Of a stretch of DNA of 64,000 nucleotides, positions 8,434 to 16,687 are shown piece after piece (position 1 is the stretch's first letter; the number at the start of each line of letters is the position of its first letter). The notes beneath the pieces were generated by a model. That model saw only the letters and a list, made by a program, of their open reading frames with translations, made no database searches and was not told where the DNA came from. This stretch comes from Methylocystis bryophila (GTDB lineage: Bacteria; Pseudomonadota; Alphaproteobacteria; Rhizobiales; Beijerinckiaceae), in NCBI RefSeq assembly GCF_027925445.1, contig NZ_AP027149.1, positions 2,413,501-2,477,500 of the forward strand, written 5' to 3'. A program made the translations under genes and the position numbers.

Positions 8434-9003
8434 ATGAAGCGGCGTGATCTTTTGCAGTCGACGGGCGCAATCCTCGCTGGGCTCGTGACGGGAAAGCTTT
8501 TTTCCGTCGGCGCGGCGAGCGCCCATGAATATGAGCTCGGCAAGCTGATCGTCGAGCATCCCTGGATCCGCTCGCCCAAGGAGGGCGAGACGAAGGCCTA
8601 TCTCTATGCCTTCATCCACAATGAAGGGAATGAGCCCGATCGCTTGATCGGCGCGAAGGGCGAAAAATTCGGCAATTTCGAAATCTATCCCGACGCGCGG
8701 AGCGCCGCGAAAGCGACGGGCATTCCGATTCCTCCTCACGCCACGACGACTCTCGCGCCCGGCGGCGCCTATGTGCTGCTGCTCGACATCAAGAAGCACC
8801 TCGAGGTCGGCTGGGGTCTGGAGCTGACGCTCAAATTCGAGAAGGCCGGAGAGGTCGTCATCGACGCTGCGATCGAGGCGCCCGACGCCGCCCATGCGCA
8901 TGATGCGGAGGCCCAGGCGCGCTGGGAAAAAGCGCAGGCTTCAGGCGCCGCGCCCGCCGCGCCGCCAGCGGGTCATGACCACGATCACGATCATCACCAC
9001 TGA
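8434..9003 (+). CDS. pmoF: PCuAC-domain copper chaperone (PmoF-like), His-rich tail
   Basis: The 189-residue product has a signal peptide beginning MKRRDLL (Tat-like twin arginine) and ending GAASA, leaving H31 as the mature first residue. A PCuAC (DUF461) domain covers about 35-150. The methionines of the classical HxnM/HxM PCuAC site are not seen. Methanotroph PmoF proteins are known to bind copper through a histidine brace instead, and H31, H42 and H62 are candidates. The tail ends in HDHDHDHHH, a likely extra metal-binding segment. An AGGAGG site precedes the ATG. It is the last gene of the pmoD-copCD cluster. Confidence 0.85.
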   Translation: MKRRDLLQSTGAILAGLVTGKLFSVGAASAHEYELGKLIVEHPWIRSPKEGETKAYLYAFIHNEGNEPDRLIGAKGEKFGNFEIYPDARSAAKATGIPIPPHATTTLAPGGAYVLLLDIKKHLEVGWGLELTLKFEKAGEVVIDAAIEAPDAAHAHDAEAQARWEKAQASGAAPAAPPAGHDHDHDHHH

Positions 9004-9022
9004 AGCGAGCGGACGCCGCAAC

Positions 9023-9048
9023 GCGCGCGCCTCTCAACGGGCGCGCGC
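9023..9048 (+). terminator. GC hairpin after pmoF
   Basis: GCGCGCGCC (9023-9031) pairs with GGCGCGCGC (9040-9048) 20 bp after the pmoF stop. There is no T-run, so termination here is only suggested. Confidence 0.4.
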
Positions 9049-9050
9049 AC

Positions 9051-9226
9051 TTAGATCACGCTGCGTTCAGGCGGAATCGCCTGAGCGCAGAAAACGTGAT
9101 CGATTCTAAAAGTTTAGATCACGCTGCGTTCAGGCGGAATCGCTTGAGCGCAGAAAACGTGATCGATTCTAAAAGTTTAGAGCGCGATGCGAAAAACCGG
9201 TTTCCACTTTTTCGCATCGCGCTCTA
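9051..9226. repeat. Tandem REP-type palindromes: two 63-bp units plus an 18-bp-stem hairpin
   Basis: Two nearly identical 63-bp units (9051-9113, 9114-9176) each hold an imperfect palindrome opening GATCACG and closing CGTGATC, with an inner TTCAGGCGG/CGCCTGAG pair. They are followed by a second palindrome type, with arms 9178-9195 and 9209-9226 (18 bp, TAGAGCGCGATGCGAAAA and its complement). Relatives of both occur elsewhere in the window. No gene is seen from 9004 to 9455. A more degenerate copy lies at 9333-9375. Confidence 0.85.
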
Positions 9227-9455
9227 GTGGAGTGGGCTCTCTCAGCGCTGAGGCGACGAAGTCTTTCACGGCGCCAGTCCGAACAACGCGGCCGCTTCTC
9301 AAGCGGAGTCGTGCGCGATTTCGAGCGTTAGATCGCGCGGGCGCTCAGGCGAAACCGCCTGAACGGAGAAATATGACTCATTCCGAAGGCGAGGTTACGT
9401 CTTAAGCGACAGGCCGATAGCTCGCTTTTCCGCGCCCTGAGAGGGCTCCCCCGCG

Positions 9456-9707
9456 TCATTTGCCTTGCGGGGGCGCCTCTTCGCTCTCCGGCGCGACTTC
9501 GCCCGGCATCGGCGCGTCGCCCTGGCAATTGACCATGAAGTTGTTGGCGAAGGACATCGGGATTTGGATGGCGATCCAGGCGCCGATCAGAATCCAGGCG
9601 AGCTTGCGCTTGCCCCTCCCATAAAAATACGCGCCGGCCACGGGTATGAGCAGGAGCAGGAAGGGCCAAGGACCGGCGACGATCTTGTCGCAATACCAGT
9701 TTTCCAT
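9456..9707 (-). CDS. Small membrane protein of unknown function downstream of gltD
   Basis: The 83-residue product has two hydrophobic segments (about 12-28 and 36-52) separated by a short basic loop, and an acidic, Pro-rich C-terminus. It starts 6 bp after the gltD stop on the same strand, so the two are probably co-transcribed. I do not recognise the family. Three cysteines/prolines near the ends carry no known motif. Confidence 0.6.
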   Translation of the reverse strand: MENWYCDKIVAGPWPFLLLLIPVAGAYFYGRGKRKLAWILIGAWIAIQIPMSFANNFMVNCQGDAPMPGEVAPESEEAPPQGK

Positions 9708-9713
9708 GTTCTT

Positions 9714-11132
9714 TCACCTCGGCAGATCAGTTTCGCCCATCAGGAATTCGTCGATCGCCGCCGCGCATTGCCGTCCTTCGCGGATCGCCCAGACCACGAG
9801 GGACTGACCGCGGCGCATGTCGCCGCAGGCGAAAACCTTCTCGCGGGTTGCGGCATAGCTGTGCGTATCCGCCGCGACATTGCCGCGCGTATCGAGGGCG
9901 ACCCCGAGCTTTTCAAGCATTCCGCCTTTGATCGGCCCGACGAAGCCCATTGCGAGCAGCACCAGATCGGCCCGCAGAGAAAAGGCGCTGTCGGGGATCT
10001 CGTTGAACTTGTCGTCCACCTTGACGCAGCGCAGCGCTTTCACCACGCCGTTCTCGCCGAGGAATTCGGAGGTCTTGATCGAAAATTCGCGCTCGGCGCC
10101 TTCCTCATGCGAGGAGGAGGTGCGCAGCTTCAGCGGCCAGTCCGGCCAGACTCGCAGCTTGTCCTCCCTGTCCGGGGGACGCGGGAGGATCTCGAGCTGA
10201 GTGATGGAGAGGGCCCCCTGGCGGCGCGAGGTGCCGATGCAGTCGGAGCCCGTGTCGCCGCCGCCGATCACGACGACATGCTTGCCCGTCGCGAGGATCG
10301 GCGCGCCAGGAGCCGTGGGTTCGCCTGAGACGCGGCGATTCTGCTGCGGCAGGAACTCCATGGCGAAATGGATGCCCGCGAGATCGCGTCCCGGAGTCGG
10401 GAGATCGCGCGGAGCTTCCGCGCCGCCGGCGAGCGCCAGCGCGTCATAGGTCCCGAGCAAGGCGTTGACGTCTTTGTCGAAGCCGACCGTGACATTGTAG
10501 TGGAAGACGACTCCCTCGGCCTCCATCTGCGCGACTCTGCGGTCGAGAAGATGTTTCTCCATCTTGAAGTCGGGAATGCCGTAACGCAGCAGCCCTCCGG
10601 CTTTGGCGCGGCTCTCGAAGACATGCGCTTCGTGGCCGGCGCGCGCCAGCTGCTGCGCGCAGGCCAGGCCGGCGGGACCCGAGCCCACGACCGCGACGCG
10701 CTTGCCGGTCTTGCGGCGCGGCGGCTCCGGAACGACCCACCCCTCGGCGAAGCCGCGGTCGACGATCGCACATTCGATCGATTTGATCGTGACCGGCTGG
10801 TCGGAGAGATTGAGGGTGCAGGCGGCCTCGCAAGGCGCGGGACAGACCCTTCCGGTGAACTCCGGAAAATTATTCGTCGAATGGAGATTGACGAGCGCTT
10901 TCCGCCAATCGCCCTCATAGACCAGATCGTTCCAATCGGGGATCTGATTATTGACCGGGCAGCCGTTGTGACAGAACGGAATGCCGCAGTTCATGCAGCG
11001 CGCGGCTTGGGCGCGCGTGGCTTCCTCCGAGAGCGGGATGACGAACTCGTCGTAATGGCGAATGCGATCGGCGGCCGGCTTATATTTGCGGTCCTGCCGG
11101 TCGATCTCCAGAAACCCCGTCGCCTTGCCCAT
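9714..11132 (-). CDS. gltD: Glutamate synthase small (beta) subunit
   Basis: GltD passes electrons from NADPH through FAD and Fe-S clusters to the large subunit GltB, which makes glutamate from glutamine and 2-oxoglutarate. The 472-residue length is standard. An N-terminal cysteine cluster 'CMNCGIPFCHNGCPVNNQ' binds Fe-S. The FAD motif 'VVGSGPAGLACAQQLARAGH' and NADPH motif 'VVIGGGDTGSDCIG' follow in order. gltB is not in this window, unlike the usual gltBD operon. Confidence 0.95.
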   Translation of the reverse strand: MGKATGFLEIDRQDRKYKPAADRIRHYDEFVIPLSEEATRAQAARCMNCGIPFCHNGCPVNNQIPDWNDLVYEGDWRKALVNLHSTNNFPEFTGRVCPAPCEAACTLNLSDQPVTIKSIECAIVDRGFAEGWVVPEPPRRKTGKRVAVVGSGPAGLACAQQLARAGHEAHVFESRAKAGGLLRYGIPDFKMEKHLLDRRVAQMEAEGVVFHYNVTVGFDKDVNALLGTYDALALAGGAEAPRDLPTPGRDLAGIHFAMEFLPQQNRRVSGEPTAPGAPILATGKHVVVIGGGDTGSDCIGTSRRQGALSITQLEILPRPPDREDKLRVWPDWPLKLRTSSSHEEGAEREFSIKTSEFLGENGVVKALRCVKVDDKFNEIPDSAFSLRADLVLLAMGFVGPIKGGMLEKLGVALDTRGNVAADTHSYAATREKVFACGDMRRGQSLVVWAIREGRQCAAAIDEFLMGETDLPR

Positions 11133-11354
11133 GTCGCCTTTCGCCCCGCGCCGTCGGGCGCTTCATCGGATTTTCTCTGCGTTCGGACCTTCAGCCAGAC
11201 GCAAAATCGTTTTTCTGCGGGCGGAAGCCGCCGCCCGAAGCTCGTTCGACTTCCTCTAAAGAGCCTTGAGGCCGCGTCGTCAAGCGGTAGGGAGGGCGCT
11301 CGCCTCTCTGTGCCCTTGTGCAGACCCCGGCGCGGGTCCTAAATTGGCTTCATC

Positions 11355-11735
11355 ATGAGCCCAACGGAAAAGCGCGCGCTCGAGGAAGGCGCGGATTTCG
11401 CCCCCCGCTTCGACGCGCAGGGCCTCATCGTCTGTGTGACGACGGAGGCGATAACGCGTCAGGTCCTGATGGTCGCCTATATGAATCAGCTCGCTCTGGA
11501 CAAGACCCTAGAAACTGGCGAGGCTCACTATTGGTCGCGCTCACGCCAAAGTCTGTGGCGCAAGGGCGAGTCATCGGGTCAGATCCAGCGCGTCCTGAGC
11601 TTGAGCGTGGATTGCGATCAAGATGCGCTTCTGCTCGAGGTCGAGCCCCAGGGCGACGGGGGCGCCTGCCATACGGGGAGAAAATCCTGTTTTTACAGGA
11701 AGTTGAAAGGCGGGCGGCTCGTCTTTGTCGAATGA
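11355..11735 (+). CDS. hisI: Phosphoribosyl-AMP cyclohydrolase
   Basis: HisI opens the purine ring of phosphoribosyl-AMP in the third step of histidine synthesis in the cytoplasm. The 126-residue single-domain protein shows 'VAYMNQLALDKTLETGEAHY' followed by 'WSRSRQSLWRKGE'. It also has the metal-binding 'DCDQDALLL' and 'CHTGRKSCFY' motifs with their Asp and Cys ligands. There is no fused HisE domain. It is divergent from gltD and 222 bp away. Confidence 0.95.
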   Translation: MSPTEKRALEEGADFAPRFDAQGLIVCVTTEAITRQVLMVAYMNQLALDKTLETGEAHYWSRSRQSLWRKGESSGQIQRVLSLSVDCDQDALLLEVEPQGDGGACHTGRKSCFYRKLKGGRLVFVE

Positions 11736-11846
11736 GGCGAGGAGCGCGCGTTAGCAAATCCCTCACTTTCGGGGAGCAGGCTTCGATCCTAAATCTCTTT
11801 CGATAGCCAGCCGGCTAGCGGATTGGATCAGAGGCGAAGCCACGCA

Positions 11847-12872
11847 ATGTTCTCCATGATGCGAAAGAGCTTTGACATGTCGGACGAGCGGTTGAGCGTT
11901 GTGCCGCCGCCTGCTTCGGGCAAAGCGGAAAACGGGCCGGCGCCGCGCCGCGTGAAGATCGGCCTGGCGCTGGGCGCCGGCGCCGCGCGCGGTTGGGCGC
12001 ATATCGGCGTGCTCCGGGAATTGGAGGAGCGCGGGATTTTCCCCGACGTCATCGCCGGCACCTCGATCGGCGCGGTGGTCGGCGGCTGCTACGCCGCCGG
12101 GAAGCTCGATCAGATCGAGGCCTTCGCGCGCTCGCTAACCAAACGCCGCGTCTTCGCGCTGATGGATCTGTCTTTCTCCGGAATGAGCCTCATCAGCGGA
12201 GAGCGGTTGAAGACCTCGCTCGAGCACGAGGTCGGAGGCCTGCTCATCGAGAAACTGCCGATTCCCTTCGCGGCGGTCGCGACCGAGGTCGGGACGGGCC
12301 ACGAGATCTGGCTGCAACGCGGCGCGCTCGATCTCGCCATTCGCGCCTCCTACGCGCTGCCCGGCATCTTCGAGCCCGTGCGCGTCGGCGACCGCTATTT
12401 GTTCGACGGCGCGCTGGTCAATCCTGTGCCCGTCACGGTGTGTCGGGCGCTCGGCGCGGAATATGTGATCGCCATCAACATGGCGAGCGACATGATGTAT
12501 CGCTCGAAGGTCGTGGCCGACCAGCTCGCGGCCGCGACGGCAGGAGCGCCGGCCGAGGGACCTTTCGGGGGGCGGGGCAGCGCCGCCCTCGAGGTCGGCC
12601 TGTTGCCGCGCTTTTTCGAGCGAAGCGCCGCCGGATCGGCGCCCAATGTGGCGAGCGCGATGGTCGACGCCTTCAACATCGTGCAGGATCGGATTCTGCG
12701 CTCCCGCCTCGCTGGCGACCCGCCGGACGCCATCGTCAACGCCCGCGGCGACGAGATCGGCATGTTCGACTTTCACAGAGCCGAGCAGGCGATCGCCATG
12801 GGACGCGACGCGGCCAAGCGCGCGCTGCCGACCATCTTCTCGCACATTCCGGCTGCGGCGCTCTCAAGCTGA
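11847..12872 (+). CDS. Patatin-like phospholipase, RssA/NTE group
   Basis: The patatin domain spans about 35-210. It has the oxyanion 'GLALGAGAARGWAHIGVL', the nucleophile elbow G-T-S-I-G and the dyad Asp in 'FDGALVNPVPV', so the serine-aspartate dyad is complete. The length of 341 residues fits the bacterial RssA/YlbK-like group of cytoplasmic lipid acyl hydrolases. I start at ATG 11847 rather than an upstream TTG. The substrate is unknown. It is convergent with the rhomboid gene. Confidence 0.85.
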   Translation: MFSMMRKSFDMSDERLSVVPPPASGKAENGPAPRRVKIGLALGAGAARGWAHIGVLRELEERGIFPDVIAGTSIGAVVGGCYAAGKLDQIEAFARSLTKRRVFALMDLSFSGMSLISGERLKTSLEHEVGGLLIEKLPIPFAAVATEVGTGHEIWLQRGALDLAIRASYALPGIFEPVRVGDRYLFDGALVNPVPVTVCRALGAEYVIAINMASDMMYRSKVVADQLAAATAGAPAEGPFGGRGSAALEVGLLPRFFERSAAGSAPNVASAMVDAFNIVQDRILRSRLAGDPPDAIVNARGDEIGMFDFHRAEQAIAMGRDAAKRALPTIFSHIPAAALSS

Positions 12873-12913
12873 CGGACGGGGTCGCGCCCTGGATCGCGCC
12901 TCCAGCCCGGGCG

Positions 12914-13675
12914 TTATCGCGAAGGGCTTGCCGGCCGCCGGCGCGGCTCGAACCAGCCGTAGAGCATCAGCCCCGCGAGAAAACCGCCGAGGTGCGCCTC
13001 CCAGGCGATGGGGCCTGCGCCGCCGGGCGCCGTCGAGAGCGTTCCGAACAGAACATTGGCGAGGAGCCAGGTCGCAACGAAGATCGCCGCCCGCCGATTG
13101 TCGAGAAGCCCTTGCAGCGGTTGTGTGTCGCCGCCGGCGCCCGCGCGCCCCCAATCCTCATGGAGCGCGCCGCCCGGCGCGAAGGCGAAGCGCGCGATCG
13201 CCCCGATCGCGCCAGAAATCCCCGCCGAGGCGCCGACCACGGCCTCTAGCGAGAAAGGATGCGTCGCAAGATGCGCGAGCGCGCCGCCGACGGCGGTCGC
13301 TATGAAAAACAAGAAGAAGCGCCGCGATCCGAGCCTTTTCGCCACCGGCGATCCAAAGGCCAAGAGAGACACTGCGTTCACGCCGACATGCGTCCAATTG
13401 GCGTGAAGAAACGCGTAGCTCGCCATGGTCGAGGTCACGAGAGGGCCGCGATCGAAAAGCCCCGTCAACTCGTCCGCATCGAGGTCTGCGAGGTCGCGAA
13501 GCGTCGCGGCCGGCGCGAGGAGAAAGCTCACGCGCGCGGGGATGAAGGCGAATTCTCCAAACAGCCACAGCCCGAAGGGCTGCGGCAGGAGCTCGGCGGC
13601 GAGCTGAACGGCGACGATGACGGCGACGATCGCGACGATCACCGAAGGGATGTTGAAAATCGGCTCCCGCTTCAC
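12914..13675 (-). CDS. Rhomboid family intramembrane serine protease
   Basis: About 254 residues with six or more hydrophobic helices. The catalytic serine lies in 'VGASAGISGAIGA' (GxSAG) and the catalytic histidine in 'WEAHLGGFLAGL'. An N-terminal 'HANWTHVGVNAVSLLAFG' matches the conserved rhomboid HxxxxHxxxN region. The open frame extends far upstream, but only the GTG near 13675 has a Shine-Dalgarno (AAGGAGG) and precedes the first membrane segment, so I start there. Substrates unknown. Confidence 0.85.
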   Translation of the reverse strand: MKREPIFNIPSVIVAIVAVIVAVQLAAELLPQPFGLWLFGEFAFIPARVSFLLAPAATLRDLADLDADELTGLFDRGPLVTSTMASYAFLHANWTHVGVNAVSLLAFGSPVAKRLGSRRFFLFFIATAVGGALAHLATHPFSLEAVVGASAGISGAIGAIARFAFAPGGALHEDWGRAGAGGDTQPLQGLLDNRRAAIFVATWLLANVLFGTLSTAPGGAGPIAWEAHLGGFLAGLMLYGWFEPRRRPASPSR

Positions 13676-13879
13676 CACGCCTCCTTGCGCGACGGCCGCG
13701 TCGTTCCCTGCGCTCCGCACGCGCCGCCGCCTTACCACATTATGTTTGGAATGCGAGCTTTTGAGCAGAGCGGAACTCTGGCGCGCCAACTGCAGCTTTA
13801 GAGCCGAAGCGCCCCTCTGGCGCTTCCGTCGTGCCGAAACGATGCGACTTTGTTTCAAATTTCGGAACGGGGACCGCGC

Positions 13880-14503
13880 ATGAGACATTCGATCAGCAAA
13901 GATCTTTATGCTTATTGGGACAGGCTGCGCGGGGCGCGCGCCGCTCCCGATCGCAACGACATTGATCCCGCCGCCATTCGTCATCTGCTGGCTGACTGCT
14001 TCATCGTCGAGATCGATCAGGCCTGCCTCTTGCCGCTCAGGCTCTCGGGGACACGACTCAACGCGCTTTGGGGCGGCGAGGGCAGGGGGGCTCCCTTCCT
14101 CGGCATGTGGCGGGAGGCGGATCAGCGCGAGCTTGCGGCGGCGGTGTTGACGGTCATTGACGGCGCGACGCCGATCGTCGGAGGCGTCAAAGCGCGCGCG
14201 CGGGCGGCTGACTCCGAGGAGGCCGACCCGTCGCGCCGCGCGCTCGACCTCGAGCTGCTGCTCCTGCCGCTGCGCCATTTCGGCAAGACGCGCTCGCGTG
14301 TTCTCGGCTCGCTCTCCCCCCTCGGCGAGGTCGATTGGTTTGGCCGCGTCCCGGCCGCCAAGATCGAGATCGTCTCGCTGCGCACGATGAACGCCAGGGA
14401 GCGCGAAGGCTTCGGCGCGCGCCCGGAAAGGCCCCCGTTCCCGCCAGTCGAGATCGGCGGCCGCCGCTTCATCGTCTACGAAGGCGGAAAAGCCCGCGCT
14501 TAG
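13880..14503 (+). CDS. PAS_5-domain protein (alphaproteobacterial)
   Basis: The 207-residue product matches by eye the PAS_5 family, in which a short PAS-like fold makes up the whole protein: 'LYAYWDRLRGARAAPDRNDI' then 'DPAAIRHLLADCFIVE'. Later comes 'LSGTRLNALWGGEGRG' and a PEARL of conserved 'LELLLLPLRHFG'. No output domain is attached. In relatives the role is unknown, possibly polar or envelope sensing. ATG 13880 was chosen because it opens the conserved region. It is divergent from the rhomboid gene. Confidence 0.72.
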   Translation: MRHSISKDLYAYWDRLRGARAAPDRNDIDPAAIRHLLADCFIVEIDQACLLPLRLSGTRLNALWGGEGRGAPFLGMWREADQRELAAAVLTVIDGATPIVGGVKARARAADSEEADPSRRALDLELLLLPLRHFGKTRSRVLGSLSPLGEVDWFGRVPAAKIEIVSLRTMNAREREGFGARPERPPFPPVEIGGRRFIVYEGGKARA

Positions 14504-14716
14504 CGGGCGTCCCGATCGCATGGAATCACGTGATCGCAAGGGACGCGCTCCAAATCAACGCCCACCTCGACGCCTTTCGCATCATTCCGACTGACATCGG
14601 CATTGACCAGCAACGGCGTCTCGAGGAAGGGCGTTCTATTCGAGGGCTTGGCGAGCTTCCCGCGCTGCGACACGGCCGAGAGGCGGCTTGCTTTTCAAAG
14701 ACCTTGAGAAGCGGCG

Positions 14717-15124
14717 TTATTTCGGGAGAGGCGGTGGGACGCCTTTGCGGTCGTCCTGCGCGTCGAACGCCTCTCTGGCCGCATCAATGTCGGCAATATG
14801 CATTTGCGCCCAGGAGCCGAGCGCGATGACGGGCTCGGTGAGCGAGCGCCCTAAGGCGGTGAGCTCATATTCCACCCGAGGCGGCATGACTGAATAAACC
14901 GTTCTCTTGATCAGCCCGTCGCGCTCCAATCCACGTAGGCATAGTGTAAGCATTCTCTGCGAAATTCCGTTAATTGTTCGCTTAAGTTCTGAAAAACGGC
15001 GGGGCCCATCCGCAAGAATCATAATAATCAAAACGCTCCATTTCTCGCCTACGCGAGCTAATACCTGTCCAATTTTTTGGCAGTCAGCGTGTTTGAGGTG
15101 TTCCCGTGTTTTAGTTACATCCAT
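14717..15124 (-). CDS. HxlR-family redox-type regulator
   Basis: The 135-residue single winged-helix (HxlR) protein has a lone N-terminal cysteine C15 in 'HADCQKIGQVLARVGEKWS'. This is the position used by thiol/quinone sensors such as YodB, HypR and QorR. It is transcribed divergently from azoR and doxX, with a palindromic candidate operator in the shared gap. By analogy it would repress azoR until the cysteine is modified by quinones or other electrophiles; that is inference. Confidence 0.88.
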   Translation of the reverse strand: MDVTKTREHLKHADCQKIGQVLARVGEKWSVLIIMILADGPRRFSELKRTINGISQRMLTLCLRGLERDGLIKRTVYSVMPPRVEYELTALGRSLTEPVIALGSWAQMHIADIDAAREAFDAQDDRKGVPPPLPK

Positions 15125-15130
15125 AATACC

Positions 15131-15197
15131 AGGTTACCTCAATGTGCCGTATTGCGTGGAGCCGGACCCTTGGTTACCTTGATAGCCAAGGTAACAA
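15131..15197. promoter_or_regulatory. Candidate HxlR operator between hxlR and azoR
   Basis: An inverted repeat TTGGTTACCTT (15170-15180), a 7-nt spacer and AAGGTAACAA (15188-15197) lies just upstream of azoR. A further half-site AGGTTACCT sits at 15131-15139 close to the hxlR start. GGTTACC-type arms in this position fit an operator covering both promoters. Confidence 0.65.
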
Positions 15198-15221
15198 TCT
15201 TATACCACGGAGCCCCGAGCC

Positions 15222-15830
15222 ATGACACTCCTGCATATCGATTCCAGCATCTTGTCCGAGCAGTCGGTCAGTCGTCAGCTCACGGCGGCGATCGTCCAGC
15301 GATTGACCCATGCAAACCCCGGCCTCGCTGTCGTGCACAGCGACCTTGCGGCCGAGGCGATCGACCATCTTTCTTCCGCCGAGTTTCTCGCCTTCCAAGG
15401 CGTGGAGCCCCAGGATGACGCCGCCAAGCAGGCGGTTGCCCGAAACGCCAAAACCCTGGCCGATTTCCTCGCTGCGGATGTCATCGTCGTTGGCGCGCCG
15501 ATGTACAATCTTTCCCTGCCTTCGCAACTCAAGGCCTGGCTCGACCGCCTTGCGGTTGCCGGTAAAACTTTCCGCTACACGGAAAATGGCGTCGAGGGAC
15601 TGGCTGGCGGCAAGCGGGTGATCGTGGCCTCCACCCGTGGCGGCCTATACAGCACAGGCGCGCCAGCGGCTTTCCTCGACCATCAGGAAACCTACCTGCG
15701 CGGCTTTTTCGGCTTCCTGGGCATCACGGATATCACCTTCGTCCGGGCCGAAGGCCTGGCGCTCGGCCCGCAAAGCCGCACGGCGGCCGTCGATGCGGCC
15801 CTCTCCGACGTCCAGAAGCTCGCCGCCTAA
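15222..15830 (+). CDS. azoR: FMN-dependent NADH-azoreductase
   Basis: The 202-residue flavodoxin-like protein begins 'LLHIDSSILSEQSVSRQLT', the FMN phosphate loop of AzoR. It continues with 'VVGAPMYNLSLPSQLKAWLD' and 'TRGGLYS', all typical. AzoR reduces quinones and azo compounds by two-electron transfer in the cytoplasm, protecting against redox cycling. It is 15 bp from the next gene and divergent from the HxlR regulator, so the three form a quinone-stress module. Confidence 0.92.
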   Translation: MTLLHIDSSILSEQSVSRQLTAAIVQRLTHANPGLAVVHSDLAAEAIDHLSSAEFLAFQGVEPQDDAAKQAVARNAKTLADFLAADVIVVGAPMYNLSLPSQLKAWLDRLAVAGKTFRYTENGVEGLAGGKRVIVASTRGGLYSTGAPAAFLDHQETYLRGFFGFLGITDITFVRAEGLALGPQSRTAAVDAALSDVQKLAA

Positions 15831-15845
15831 CGCCGGGAGGATAGA

Positions 15846-16208
15846 ATGAACCTGTCTTTTTCCGCCGCCCCAAACAAAATGACCCTGTTTCTGTCTTGGG
15901 GGTTGAGGCTTGTCGCCGCCGCCGCCTTCCTCGCAGCAGGGGGGGCCAAGCTCGCGGGCGTCCCGATGATGGTCGAGAGTTTCGATCACATCGGCATAGG
16001 CCAATGGTTCCGGCTGGTCACGGGCCTCATCGAAGTCGTGGGCGCGATCGGCCTATTTTTTACGGCGACAGCCGCATTCAGCGGCTTGCTGCTCGCTGTC
16101 ACCATGTTTTTTGCCGCGCTCGTCCATTTGTTCGTTATCGGCGGCAGCCCGATTCCGGCCGTCGTATTGCTGGCGATCACCGCCTCGATCGCCTGGCTGC
16201 ACCGCTAG
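15846..16208 (+). CDS. DoxX family membrane protein
   Basis: The 120-residue product with four hydrophobic helices has DoxX features: 'LRLVAAAAFLAAGGAKLAGV' as helix 1 and a 'ITGLIEVVGAIGLF'-like helix 2. The ATG follows GGGAGG, 15 bp after azoR. DoxX proteins accompany redox-stress genes in many bacteria, but their biochemical role is unsettled. Confidence 0.85.
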   Translation: MNLSFSAAPNKMTLFLSWGLRLVAAAAFLAAGGAKLAGVPMMVESFDHIGIGQWFRLVTGLIEVVGAIGLFFTATAAFSGLLLAVTMFFAALVHLFVIGGSPIPAVVLLAITASIAWLHR

Positions 16209-16687
16209 CGTGGATGAAATCAGGATGACGGCTGCCGGGCGCGGCCCCAGCCCGGGGGGGGGGGGGGCGGTGCGCTAGATCACGCTGCGTTCAGGCGGAA
16301 TCGCCTGAACGCAAGACGCAAATTGAAACGGTAAAAGACGCTAATGCTAAATTTCCTGCTCTTATTTATTTTATGAGCGGTCGCCCTCGCGCGGACGGCG
16401 CGCGCGTTCCTAGCCGCCGCCCCACGCCGCATTTCCGTAACCAGCCCTTAAAGCGCCTGGGTTAACCCTTAGAACGCGCGATACGAAAAGCGGAAACCGG
16501 TTTTTCGCGCGAACCGCGCCGTAAAACTTTGGAATCGACCATGGTATCTGCGTTTGAGGGATTCCGCTCGAACGCAGCGAGATCTATCCGCTCTATCGCC
16601 GCAAGGCTCGGGAGGCGGTAGCGAATTCTGGTCGCAATAGTCTGGCGCCTGTTGCGGAATTCGCTCGAAGCGGCGCAGGGGAGGCCA
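16209..16687. repeat. Gene-free stretch with a 14-G run and two REP-type palindromes
   Basis: 16254-16267 is an uninterrupted run of 14 G. 16276-16316 is a copy of the GATCACG...TTCAGGCGG/CGCCTGAAC palindrome. 16471-16512 resembles the second palindrome type (GAAAAGCGG...CCGGTTTTTCG). I see no supportable gene before the penicillin-binding protein start. Confidence 0.7.

Noticed and set aside
12914..14539. Rhomboid frame as a 541-residue fusion protein
   Set aside because: The upstream part is antisense to the PAS_5 gene and low in recognisable sequence; the GTG near 13675 with AAGGAGG is the believable start.
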